Source of the DNA: Pedobacter sp. FW305-3-2-15-E-R2A2 | GTDB taxonomy: Bacteria; Bacteroidota; Bacteroidia; Sphingobacteriales; Sphingobacteriaceae | Length of the DNA: 64,000 nt | Assembly (NCBI RefSeq): GCF_038446955.1 | Contig: NZ_CP151803.1 | Coordinates: forward strand, 4,774,001 to 4,838,000 | Direction: 5' to 3' | Shown: positions 1-7,684 of the stretch, piece by piece | How the letters are laid out: every line of letters starts with the position of its first letter | Position numbering within the stretch: position 1 is the first letter of the stretch | The notes under the pieces: generated by a model | What the model was told of the DNA's origin: nothing | Seen by the model: the letters and a program-made list of their open reading frames with translations, nothing else | Databases searched by the model: none | Made by a program: the position numbers and the translations under genes

Positions 1-201
1 GCCTTTCTTTCTCAACTCTTTGATAACAGGTTCCAGTAGCAATTGAAAATATACCCCATAAGCGGCTTCCGACAGCTCCTCGTAAGCCTTTAGTAATTTC
101 AGAGGGTGATTTCGAAGGATTACTTTCCAATTTTGTTCTATGTGTTCCTGAATGAATGCACCGATGGCATGAATGGAACTTTCTGCATAAATTGTTTTCA
201 T
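1..201 (-). CDS. unknown protein, 3' end cut by window edge
   Basis: An open frame runs from an ATG at 199-201 leftward to the window edge without a stop (67 codons visible, beginning MKTIYAESSIHAIGAF). The visible part is soluble and helical, with no signal peptide and no motif I recognise. It is divergent from the HxlR regulator across about 100 bp, so it is a plausible target of that regulator, but this is inference from position only. No function is assigned. Confidence 0.6.
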   Translation of the reverse strand, partial: MKTIYAESSIHAIGAFIQEHIEQNWKVILRNHPLKLLKAYEELSEAAYGVYFQLLLEPVIKELRKKG

Positions 202-243
202 AATTTAAGTTTTATCTGAAAGCAAACCTGCCTCTTTTTTTCT

Positions 244-251
244 TTATTTTG
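244..251 (+). promoter_or_regulatory. weak Bacteroidota -7 box for the HxlR gene
   Basis: TTATTTTG matches the TAnnTTTG consensus at all but one fixed position and would start a transcript about 45 nt upstream of the ATG at 303. Weak support. Confidence 0.3.
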
Positions 252-302
252 CCTTTATATACTTTTTCGTCTATAAAGAAAACAACAACAAACCACTACC
301 AC

Positions 303-650
303 ATGAAGGACTTCATCCACCAAAACAAAGTATACTATAGTCCGGTTGAATTTGCCATGGCTCATATTGGTGGCGTCTGGAAGATTCCGATCATTGTATC
401 ATTGCGGACCCAGGCCTTGCGCTATGGGGAACTAAAAGACCGCATTGCGCACATTTCAGATAAGATGCTCATTACTCAGCTCCGCGAGTTGGAAGAAAAG
501 GGTATGATTAGCCGGACCATTTATCGGGAGAAACCTCCACGGGTAGATTATCAGCTTAGTGAAAAAGGAATGCAAGCACTTCCGGTGATCGATCTGTTAG
601 CCAATTATGGTCAGACACTGATGCAGACCGCAGATATTAAATACAAATAA
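303..650 (+). CDS. HxlR/MarR-like winged-helix transcriptional regulator
   Basis: This 115-aa protein has the HxlR-family pattern: an N-terminal segment ending VYYSPVEFAMAHIGGVWK, which leads into the winged helix, a recognition region ISDKMLITQLRELEEKGMISR, and the wing with PPRVDYQLSEKG. HxlR proteins are small dimeric DNA-binding regulators, often of redox or detoxification genes. I chose the ATG at 303; an in-frame TTG at 249 would add 18 residues but lies inside the likely promoter. It lacks the conserved N-terminal cysteine that many HxlR redox sensors carry, so the signal is unknown. The divergent partial gene to the left is the obvious candidate target. Confidence 0.88.
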   Translation: MKDFIHQNKVYYSPVEFAMAHIGGVWKIPIIVSLRTQALRYGELKDRIAHISDKMLITQLRELEEKGMISRTIYREKPPRVDYQLSEKGMQALPVIDLLANYGQTLMQTADIKYK

Positions 651-676
651 AATTGCAAGCTAAAAAGCGTCACATT

Positions 677-1168
677 TTACAACAATAGTGGCGTTTCTTT
701 AATCGTATCCATCACAAAAATGCTTTTGGTCTGTGCAATTCCGGAGATTTCGCTCAGTTTATTTACAGAAAAATAGTGGAAGCTTCCCATGCTTTCTACT
801 ACAATTTTGAGCATAAAATCAAAATCTCCGGAAATGTTATAACATTCCGTGACTTCCTTAAAATCTAGGACTGCGTCAATAAATTCCTGAGCAGCTCTTT
901 TATTGTGTTCTTTCAGAGAAATCTGCACAATAACAGTAATTCCTTTGTTGATTTTCCGGTTGTCGAGCAGGGCTACATATTTTCTGATCACCCCTTCCCT
1001 TTCAAGTCGTTTGATCCGTTCATGCGTTGGCGTTGGGCTCAGGTGTACTTTTGAGGCAATTTCACGAATGGTTAACTTCGAATTTTCCTGGAGTAGCCTG
1101 AGGATTTCATAGTCTTTATCGTCTAATACAATAGGTGCTTGTCCGACTTGTTCTGTTTGAAGTGCCAT
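677..1168 (-). CDS. Lrp/AsnC family transcriptional regulator
   Basis: This 163-aa protein has an N-terminal winged helix (about residues 18-65, with TIREIASKVHLSPTPTHERI as recognition region) followed by the RAM/AsnC ligand-binding domain (about 75-150, including GDFDFMLKI). Family members form octamers and usually sense amino acids. I prefer the ATG at 1166-1168 over a TTG four codons upstream. It is divergent from a DHA2 exporter across 123 bp that contain an inverted repeat and a repeated TTTGTTCT element, so it probably controls that exporter and itself. This is the common LrpC/BkdR arrangement with an export gene; the ligand cannot be told from sequence. Confidence 0.92.
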   Translation of the reverse strand: MALQTEQVGQAPIVLDDKDYEILRLLQENSKLTIREIASKVHLSPTPTHERIKRLEREGVIRKYVALLDNRKINKGITVIVQISLKEHNKRAAQEFIDAVLDFKEVTECYNISGDFDFMLKIVVESMGSFHYFSVNKLSEISGIAQTKSIFVMDTIKETPLLL

Positions 1169-1188
1169 ATTTAAGATCAAAAATTACG

Positions 1189-1240
1189 TTTGTTCTGTGA
1201 AAATAACAAATAATGATCATTTGTTCTAAATAATTAGAAC
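1189..1240. promoter_or_regulatory. candidate Lrp operator region
   Basis: TTTGTTCT occurs at 1189-1196 and again at 1220-1227, 31 bp apart (about three helical turns). The second copy is part of an inverted repeat at 1223-1240 with arms GTTCTAA and TTAGAAC around a 4-bp spacer. The element lies between the divergent Lrp and exporter genes, just upstream of the exporter -7 box, which fits an autoregulated Lrp site. Binding is inferred. Confidence 0.55.
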
Positions 1241-1266
1241 TTATTTTTACTCTGTTTCCCCTCACT

Positions 1267-1274
1267 TACCTTTG
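1267..1274 (+). promoter_or_regulatory. -7 promoter box (TACCTTTG)
   Basis: Exact TAnnTTTG, 17 nt upstream of the exporter ATG at 1292. It implies a leader of roughly 12 nt. Confidence 0.6.
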
Positions 1275-1291
1275 TAAGAAAATTATACTAT

Positions 1292-2680
1292 ATGATTCAA
1301 AGAAAGAACCTCATCCTCGCCATTGCCTCTGTTGGTATATTTGTAGAAGCCCTTGACATTGCAATTGTCAACCTGGCGATTCCATCTATACAATCGGATT
1401 ATGGCTTAAGCAGTGATAAGGTACAATGGTTACAGACGCTCTATGTACTATTATATGGAGGTTTTCTAATCATTGGAGGAAAGCTTTCTGACCTGATCGG
1501 CAAAAAGAATATCTTTATTGCCGGTTCGGTATTATTTATGCTGACTTCTTTAGGCGCCGGATTATCTCCATCTTTTGAGCTGCTTGCCTTTTTCCGGGCG
1601 GCTCAGGGAATCGGTGCTGCTTTAATCATGCCTTCTGCATTTTCTATCGTTACCCATACTTTTACAGAACCTCGTGAACGCGCAAAAGCCATCGGAATAT
1701 TCAGTTCATTTGCGGCGATCGGATCAGGAAGCGGACTCGCTCTTGGTGGAATTATCACTACTTTTTGGGGCTGGCATTGGATATTTTTTATTAACGTACC
1801 CGTTTTAACTGCAATCATTATCCTCGCCTGGTATTATTTGTCGGCTGATCCGGTAAAGGAATCCAAATCCAAACCCGACCTTATTTCCGGTTTCTTATTG
1901 GTTGTTGTGTTGCTGATGCTAAGCTATAGTGTTCATGAGCTTGGTGCAATACGCGAACATTACGGTATGCTGATTGCACTGGCTACAGCCGTAATTGTTG
2001 GCACAAAGATTATCCTGCACCGCTTAAAAGTACAAAAAGAACCTTTAATAGATATGTCTCTTTTCCGCTCTAAAGCTACAGTTACCGGCATAGGTGTATT
2101 CCTTCTTCTCGGAGCTTACTTTACAGGATATATGTTCATCCTGTCCTTATTGATACAAAAAGACATGCATTTTACGGCAGCCAAAGCCGGGGTGACGCTT
2201 GTTCCTTTTAGTCTCTTATCTGCGCTCTTTGCTAAGTTTGCCCTGCCATCAGTGATGAAAAGGCTAAATGTATGGCAAACCGGAGTTTTTGGAATGACGC
2301 TGATGGTGGGTGGAGCAGGCTTCCTTCTTGGCTCTGTATTGATGAACCATAACCTGATTTTACTATTGTGCTCTGCAGCCTGCGTTTCGGGACTTGGAAT
2401 GACCATTTGTTATACCAGCCTGTCTGTAATTTCGGTACAGGGAATTCCGGCAAAGCATTATGGCCTGGCCTCCAGTCTGGCATCCACCTCTTACTTTCTG
2501 GGTGGAGGAATCGGTTTGTCCATCCTTTCCCTGTTCATCATCGCCAAAGGACCTGGAAATTCAGTCAGCAATTCTGCGATCATTGTCCTTTGTATCTATG
2601 CCCTTGCCGCATTAATTTGGTTGGCTTCTTATACAAAAAAGCATGTTTCCGTTCAAAGTCCATCCCTGGCCGGAGAGTAA
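1292..2680 (+). CDS. MFS drug exporter, DHA2 (EmrB/QacA-like) family
   Basis: This 462-aa integral membrane protein has 13-14 predicted hydrophobic segments, in keeping with the 14-TM DHA2 family of proton-coupled drug exporters. The loop 2-3 motif GGKLSDLIGKK (residues 62-72) is the MFS motif A, and the first helix carries the ALDIAIVNLAIPSI signature typical of DHA2. It sits divergent from an Lrp-type regulator. Its last codon is one base from the stop of the convergent histidine kinase, so the two 3' ends abut. Likely role is efflux of a small organic molecule or amino-acid-like compound sensed by the Lrp protein; the substrate is not determinable. Confidence 0.9.
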   Translation: MIQRKNLILAIASVGIFVEALDIAIVNLAIPSIQSDYGLSSDKVQWLQTLYVLLYGGFLIIGGKLSDLIGKKNIFIAGSVLFMLTSLGAGLSPSFELLAFFRAAQGIGAALIMPSAFSIVTHTFTEPRERAKAIGIFSSFAAIGSGSGLALGGIITTFWGWHWIFFINVPVLTAIIILAWYYLSADPVKESKSKPDLISGFLLVVVLLMLSYSVHELGAIREHYGMLIALATAVIVGTKIILHRLKVQKEPLIDMSLFRSKATVTGIGVFLLLGAYFTGYMFILSLLIQKDMHFTAAKAGVTLVPFSLLSALFAKFALPSVMKRLNVWQTGVFGMTLMVGGAGFLLGSVLMNHNLILLLCSAACVSGLGMTICYTSLSVISVQGIPAKHYGLASSLASTSYFLGGGIGLSILSLFIIAKGPGNSVSNSAIIVLCIYALAALIWLASYTKKHVSVQSPSLAGE

Positions 2681-2681
2681 A

Positions 2682-4604
2682 TTACTTATTATTGAGCCAG
2701 TCTTCGGCGAAACTGATATCTGTAAAAAATTGTGTAACGACATTCCCAACGGCAATGTCTACACTTTTTTTGGCAGACAGCTGACTGAATACACTTGGCG
2801 AATAGATCCAGGCAAAGTATTCAAGTCCTGCTTTTTCAATCATGGGAAACCAGACTTCGCCGGCCCAGTCGGAAGCTTCAGACCAGGTGCCCAAAACATT
2901 TCGGTTATCATTCAGGATCTTATTGCATTGATTTTCCCTCAACATTTCCAATAGTAGCATTCCGCCACGCTGTACAGATTCAAAGCTTTGAAAACCAATC
3001 CAGTCGACGTCCAGCCGGTGGTATTGTTTATTATAGGAAACGGTTATGCTGTCGTCCTTATAAAAAAGATGTTTTTCAATAATCGGTTGTAAGGACGAGG
3101 TGGTCGACAGCGGAAGCCTGAAATAAAAGGTTGAACCCTCTCCCGGTTTACTCTCTAACCAAAAACTGCCTTGATGACCTTTTAAGATCTCCGAAGAGAT
3201 AAACAGCCCCAGACCAAGACCTTCAAACCTCAAAGCAGAATTGTCCACCCTATAGTACCGTTCAAATAACCGCTGAAGATCGTTGCTGGCAATTCCAATC
3301 CCAAAATCCTGCACAGAAACAATGATGTTGTCCATTTGAACTTTGCTATTGATCAGGACCTTCCCTCCTCCCGGAGAGTATTTAACGGCATTGGTTAAAA
3401 AATTATTCAGCACCTGCTCAATTCTAAAACGATCGCCGGTATAAAGGACATTTTCTATTCCCGCCAATATCAATTCATGATTCGGAGAGGTATACTGTAC
3501 GCTTTCTACACTTTCCTGCAGCATTTGACCGAAGTCAAATTCTTTTATCGTATAGCTCATTTTACCCGCATTGATTTTGGTCACATCCAGCAGATCACTG
3601 ATGAGTTTTTCCAGGCGGAAGATGTTACTGGCAGACTTTTCCACGAAACCCTGTAATTTATCGATATCGTTGGTCCGTTTCATGAGCTGGTTAAACGCCT
3701 TAATAGTGGTTAATGGCGTTTTAAGTTCATGACTGGCAATAGACAGAAATTCATCTTTTTTCTGTTCATTGCTTTTTTGATGGTCAATATTGGTATTGGT
3801 CCCCATCCATAACCTCAGTTTTCCATCTTCCATCAGCGGGATGGCTTTCCCCAGGAACCATTTATATTGTCCGTCCCACATCAGCAGACGAAATTCTACC
3901 ATATATTCCAGTTGGCTCTGCAATGCTTTTTTCCAGGCTTTCAAACAACCGGGAAGGTCTTCCGGGTGCACGAAACTTTCCCAGCCAAGTCTTTTAAGTT
4001 CCTCCTCCGTTTTGCCAAAATCAAAACAACAGATCTGATTCACATAATTGATCACACCATCCGCAGTAGCTGTCCAAACCTGTTGAGGCATGGCATTTAA
4101 AAGAAAACCAAGGTGCTTCTCACTTGCCCAACGCTCTTTTTCGCCTTGTTCCAGTCCTTTTTTCGCCTGAACCAGATCCGTAACGTCAAAGCAATGTTGA
4201 ATAATATATTGAATTTCCCCTTCTTCATTAAAAAAGGGCGTATGGGTGACATCCCAATACCGTTGCTTTCCAACGTTTTTATTTCCCTGATCGGGTAATT
4301 CCTGCCGTATTAACGGCAGCTGATGCGGTTTACCCGTACTGAGTACTTCCTGAAGAGAGCCTGCAAAGCCCAACTCATAAGGAATTGCGGGGTCAGGCGG
4401 AAAGACGTCAAAGACAAACTGCCCGGTAATTTCAGCCCTGCTCCCCCCCCTTGCTTTTAAATAAGCATTACTGGCGGTCAGGATCATGAGCTGCTCTGAA
4501 AGAACGAGAAACATTCCTGGTACGGTCTCGTATGCGCTTAAGCGTTCAACTGCGGGTACATTTTTTTCTTTCATATCTTCTGGATTTAATGGTACAAGAC
4601 TCAT
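2682..4604 (-). CDS. PAS-domain sensor histidine kinase with C-terminal STAS-like domain
   Basis: This 640-aa cytosolic kinase has no membrane segment. It begins with two PAS-type sensor regions (about 20-145 and 160-275; the second contains WTATADGVINYVNQ and a PAC-like tail), then HisKA with the phospho-acceptor H292 in SIASHELKTPL, then HATPase_c (about 395-505) with N-box LTNAVKYSP, DFGIGI and GLGLGLFI. The last ~115 residues, beginning YNKQYHRLDVDWIGFQ, resemble stand-alone STAS/SpoIIAA-like proteins of Bacteroidota and are not usual in kinases. An internal ATG at 4574 (MKEKNVPAV) is an equally possible start. No response regulator is adjacent, so this is an orphan kinase. It is divergent from a second kinase and convergent with the exporter. 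Confidence 0.85.
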   Translation of the reverse strand: MSLVPLNPEDMKEKNVPAVERLSAYETVPGMFLVLSEQLMILTASNAYLKARGGSRAEITGQFVFDVFPPDPAIPYELGFAGSLQEVLSTGKPHQLPLIRQELPDQGNKNVGKQRYWDVTHTPFFNEEGEIQYIIQHCFDVTDLVQAKKGLEQGEKERWASEKHLGFLLNAMPQQVWTATADGVINYVNQICCFDFGKTEEELKRLGWESFVHPEDLPGCLKAWKKALQSQLEYMVEFRLLMWDGQYKWFLGKAIPLMEDGKLRLWMGTNTNIDHQKSNEQKKDEFLSIASHELKTPLTTIKAFNQLMKRTNDIDKLQGFVEKSASNIFRLEKLISDLLDVTKINAGKMSYTIKEFDFGQMLQESVESVQYTSPNHELILAGIENVLYTGDRFRIEQVLNNFLTNAVKYSPGGGKVLINSKVQMDNIIVSVQDFGIGIASNDLQRLFERYYRVDNSALRFEGLGLGLFISSEILKGHQGSFWLESKPGEGSTFYFRLPLSTTSSLQPIIEKHLFYKDDSITVSYNKQYHRLDVDWIGFQSFESVQRGGMLLLEMLRENQCNKILNDNRNVLGTWSEASDWAGEVWFPMIEKAGLEYFAWIYSPSVFSQLSAKKSVDIAVGNVVTQFFTDISFAEDWLNNK

Positions 4605-4690
4605 ACCATTTATATCAGATTACTGCTCATTTCTCAATCATTAACTCTCAGCTGAATTCTTTTCTACAATACTTTCCTTATTTTTACGCC

Positions 4691-6013
4691 ATGCTACTAC
4701 CAGAAGGCACCCCTACTTTCCTTAACCTTTTAAAAAGAGCGATCTACTTTCTCATTGGCGCCCCAGGGCAATTCAAACTGGAGAATCAGGTCTTTAATTC
4801 GATCTGTATCATCGCCATTATTATTGTTGGATATAATGTCCCTTTCAGTTATTATACCGGGTTAAAAGTAGCAACAGCGATATTTGCCATTTTATTCCTT
4901 GGTTTCTGTATCACCTATTACCTTGCCCGTTTCAAGAGGCAGCTCAAATTCAGCGTCATCATTTCTTCGGTCATGGTTTTGTTGATGCTGGGTACGAATT
5001 ATTTCTTTAATGCCGGCGTCAGGGGACCTTCCTTACTCTCCTTTACGCTTGCTTTTTTCCTGATTATGATCATTTCCCCCAGGAAACAATATTGGTTATG
5101 GTCTGTCCTCTCTTTAGGTACCGGGCTCGGCTTGCTTTTTTTTGAATATAAAAATCCGGAAGACATTCAGAGCACCTATACCAACAATGCCGCCATGTTT
5201 ATTGACATGGCCTCCACCTATATCATTAACATCCTCGTCATCTTTGTAGGTCTGTATTATCTGAAGACCGCTTATTATAAGGAAAAAAGATCTGCTGAAG
5301 CGAAGGCACAGATGCTGGAAAAGATGAACCATGAGAAAACAAAATTCTTCTCTATCATTTCACATGATCTACGTTCGCCGCTCGCTTCTATTCAAAGCTA
5401 TATGGAGTTGTTCAGAATGGACATTCTTACTGAAGAAGAGAAAGAAATGATGGAAAGGAAGCTGACCAATGCGGTGAGCAGCACTCAGGAAATGCTGGAC
5501 AATATGCTTTCCTGGTCTAAGGCTCAGCTCAACGACGGAAAGGTAAACCTGGAAGTCAACAACCTGAGCGAAGCGCTTGCACCGGTGATCAGCATTCAGA
5601 AAGCGGCATCAAAAGAGAAAAAAATCAGACTGACCCACCAGATTGACCCTTTATTGGCCGTGATGTCAGACGTTCACATGCTTCAGCTGATTGTCCGGAA
5701 CATCATAGGAAATGCCATTAAATTCACGCCAGAAGAGGGACTCATCCAACTCAGTGTCAGCAAATCAGATCAGCATTGCCTGATTAAAGTTCAGGATAAC
5801 GGCAATGGGATTCCCAAAGAAAGCAAAGCGGAAATTTTCTCTCTGAAAGCGCAGTCTACTTACGGGACTGCCAATGAGAAAGGGATTGGACTGGGACTCT
5901 TCCTTTGCAGGGAATATACACAGGCTCAGGGTGGAAAGATCTGGTTTGAAAGTCAGGTAGGCATCGGAACTACCTTTTATGTAGCGCTCCCCCTGGAGGG
6001 CGAAGTTCTTTAA
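4691..6013 (+). CDS. membrane-bound sensor histidine kinase
   Basis: This 440-aa kinase has an N-terminal region of about six hydrophobic helices (residues ~36-195), a short linker coil (~196-218), HisKA with H225 in FFSIISHDLRSPL, and HATPase_c with NIIGNAIKFTP, DNGNGIP and GIGLGLFLCRE. The membrane region has no extracellular domain, so the signal is probably sensed in or near the membrane. The start is the ATG at 4691; the frame is open further upstream but overlaps the divergent kinase. No receiver protein is encoded nearby. It ends 3 bp before the stop of the convergent VOC gene. Confidence 0.87.
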   Translation: MLLPEGTPTFLNLLKRAIYFLIGAPGQFKLENQVFNSICIIAIIIVGYNVPFSYYTGLKVATAIFAILFLGFCITYYLARFKRQLKFSVIISSVMVLLMLGTNYFFNAGVRGPSLLSFTLAFFLIMIISPRKQYWLWSVLSLGTGLGLLFFEYKNPEDIQSTYTNNAAMFIDMASTYIINILVIFVGLYYLKTAYYKEKRSAEAKAQMLEKMNHEKTKFFSIISHDLRSPLASIQSYMELFRMDILTEEEKEMMERKLTNAVSSTQEMLDNMLSWSKAQLNDGKVNLEVNNLSEALAPVISIQKAASKEKKIRLTHQIDPLLAVMSDVHMLQLIVRNIIGNAIKFTPEEGLIQLSVSKSDQHCLIKVQDNGNGIPKESKAEIFSLKAQSTYGTANEKGIGLGLFLCREYTQAQGGKIWFESQVGIGTTFYVALPLEGEVL

Positions 6014-6016
6014 CCA

Positions 6017-6673
6017 TTAAGCTATACTCAGTTCCTGGTCTTCATCAGTTCCCGTATTGAAAACGATTTTAGTCCGGAATGATTTGGCTTTTGTTTCCGT
6101 AGGGAACCAGTTTCTGTCTGCATTTACAATGATTAACAAGCCGTTTTCATCTCCCAATGCCGTAAAATTATCTTGGGCAGGTTGTTTTGAATAGACCTCT
6201 AATCCATATTTGTTCATCAGAGTTTCCGCTAAAAAGGGAACATCATCAGAAACCAATCCGATTTCACTGACATATAGAATGGAAGAACTATCAAAAATAA
6301 GATCTGAATCATTGTCAAGATCATAACGACAGATCAGTTCCAGGAGATTTCCATTGTTGTCATAGAAATAGAAAGACTTTGCATTCCATAGCTGGAAATC
6401 GGCAAATTCTGTCTCTGCAGTGACCGGCAAGATCGCTGTTCTCTGTTTTAACCAGTGATAGGCTTCCTCCAGTTTATTTCCTGGAATATCAAAAGCAAGA
6501 TGATAAACGGGGTTTTCTTCTGAGGAATTTTGAAAAGAAATCAGCGTTTCTCCCAATGACAGAGAAAGCTCCAGCTCATTTTCTGCTTTTACTGTAGCGC
6601 CAAGCACCTGAGTATAAAACTGAGCGGTATCTTTTAAATTATTTGTCAGCAGATGTAATTCTTTAATTCTCAT
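6017..6673 (-). CDS. two-module VOC (glyoxalase/dioxygenase fold) protein
   Basis: This 218-aa protein has two VOC half-domains. The first (about 1-115) has the typical start IKELHLLTNNLKDTAQFYTQVLG and end SFYFYDNNGNLLELI. The second (about 130-215), starting ILYVSEIGLVSDDVPFLAETLMNKYGLEVY, is shorter. VOC enzymes use a metal held by His/Glu residues for isomerase, dioxygenase or resistance functions. Here H79 of YHLAFDIPG and E113 of NLLELI are plausible ligands in the first half, and the second half looks poorer. The reaction is unknown. It is divergent from another VOC gene. Confidence 0.8.
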   Translation of the reverse strand: MRIKELHLLTNNLKDTAQFYTQVLGATVKAENELELSLSLGETLISFQNSSEENPVYHLAFDIPGNKLEEAYHWLKQRTAILPVTAETEFADFQLWNAKSFYFYDNNGNLLELICRYDLDNDSDLIFDSSSILYVSEIGLVSDDVPFLAETLMNKYGLEVYSKQPAQDNFTALGDENGLLIIVNADRNWFPTETKAKSFRTKIVFNTGTDEDQELSIA

Positions 6674-6830
6674 GATTCTTCTGGGTTTATCGTATTCCTA
6701 TCGGAGGCCTAAATTAGGAATATTCCTTTACAGCTATGTCACAGACAGGTATTAAGGTGAATTTCTTATTACTGTTTCGTAATTTATAAATATTCAACTA
6801 ACTTATGCTCACCAAGATGATTAAGATATA

Positions 6831-6836
6831 AGGAGA
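6831..6836 (+). promoter_or_regulatory. strong Shine-Dalgarno sequence
   Basis: AGGAGA sits 6-7 nt ahead of the ATG at 6843. It stands out because most genes in this window, as in Bacteroidota generally, have no clear SD, and it fixes the start. Confidence 0.6.
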
Positions 6837-6842
6837 ATTACT

Positions 6843-7277
6843 ATGTCAAATACCAACCACTCAACCAAACCGATTAACCTTGAGGGATCGGCCCCTTTAT
6901 TGTCTGTTTTTAATATGCCTGCATCGGTTCGCTTTTACCGCGATCTACTGGGTTTTGATCTCGTACAAACTGATGATAAACCGGAGCGAAAAGATGATTT
7001 CCAATGGGCTTTACTTCGGTTAAATGGAATTGAACTTATGTTGGAGCCCAGGGGGGAAAAGAGCTGTCCGAAACCGATTACTGCAAATGCCTGGCTTGAC
7101 CGCCACGACATGTCGATCTATTTTGGCTGTAAAGAACTCGATAAGGTATACACTTATCTGTCCTCAAATGGGGTTGACGTGCAGGAGCCATCCACAACTT
7201 CTTATGGCTTTAAAGCATTATACGTCAGAGATCCTGATGGTTTCCTGCTCGTATTCCATTGGCCTGAGTCTGAATAA
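6843..7277 (+). CDS. VOC family protein (glyoxalase/bleomycin-resistance type)
   Basis: This 144-aa single-domain protein has a conserved core: APLLSVFNMPASVRFYRDLLGFDLV at the start, FQWALLRLNGIELML in the middle and LYVRDPDGFLLVFH at the end. The C-terminal H-x-x-E replaces the usual ExxxF glutamate pattern only loosely, so metal binding is uncertain. Members bind or inactivate small electrophiles or antibiotics. The start is supported by the AGGAGA Shine-Dalgarno. It is divergent from the two-module VOC gene. Confidence 0.85.
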   Translation: MSNTNHSTKPINLEGSAPLLSVFNMPASVRFYRDLLGFDLVQTDDKPERKDDFQWALLRLNGIELMLEPRGEKSCPKPITANAWLDRHDMSIYFGCKELDKVYTYLSSNGVDVQEPSTTSYGFKALYVRDPDGFLLVFHWPESE

Positions 7278-7355
7278 GCAGCTCAGTATCCTGTTTATTT
7301 CTGAAACAAGAAGCGCAATGATTTGTTATCTCTAATATACTTAAAGCAAAAAACC

Positions 7356-7613
7356 ATGACTACGCCTATAAACCCAGAAGACAATGTCCCGCTAGATGAT
7401 GCTATAAACTCAGAATCGGATGATCAGCAAAGTCAAAAAGATATCCATTCCAATGGCTTCGATGAAAACTTTGACCTTCCCGAAGGAAATGAGCAGCCCA
7501 ATACCCAGATATTGAAACAGGCTTTTGATGCTTCGGAATCCGCATATACCTTAAATGTAGATAGAGGAATTGCTCCTAAAAAGGACCAGGAAGAGAAAGA
7601 CAAAAAGAAGTAA
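7356..7613 (+). CDS. small acidic, low-complexity hypothetical protein
   Basis: This 85-aa protein from the ATG at 7356 has no hydrophobic segment. It is rich in D, E, N, Q and S, with a lysine-rich tail EEKDKKK. It looks disordered and cytosolic. Codon use resembles the neighbours and the frame is clean, so I take it as real. No family is recognised. It may be a stand-alone transcription unit between a VOC gene and a secreted-protein gene. Confidence 0.55.
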   Translation: MTTPINPEDNVPLDDAINSESDDQQSQKDIHSNGFDENFDLPEGNEQPNTQILKQAFDASESAYTLNVDRGIAPKKDQEEKDKKK

Positions 7614-7684
7614 CCGATAGGATGCTTGTAATTCTTCTATTATGATGATCTTCGCAGTTTCAAATTTGATACTGTTCCCTTTCT

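Noticed and set aside
2368..2954. Overlapping plus-strand frames at the 3' end of the DHA2 exporter
   Set aside because: They run through the exporter and the convergent kinase; no start signal, no protein-like composition.
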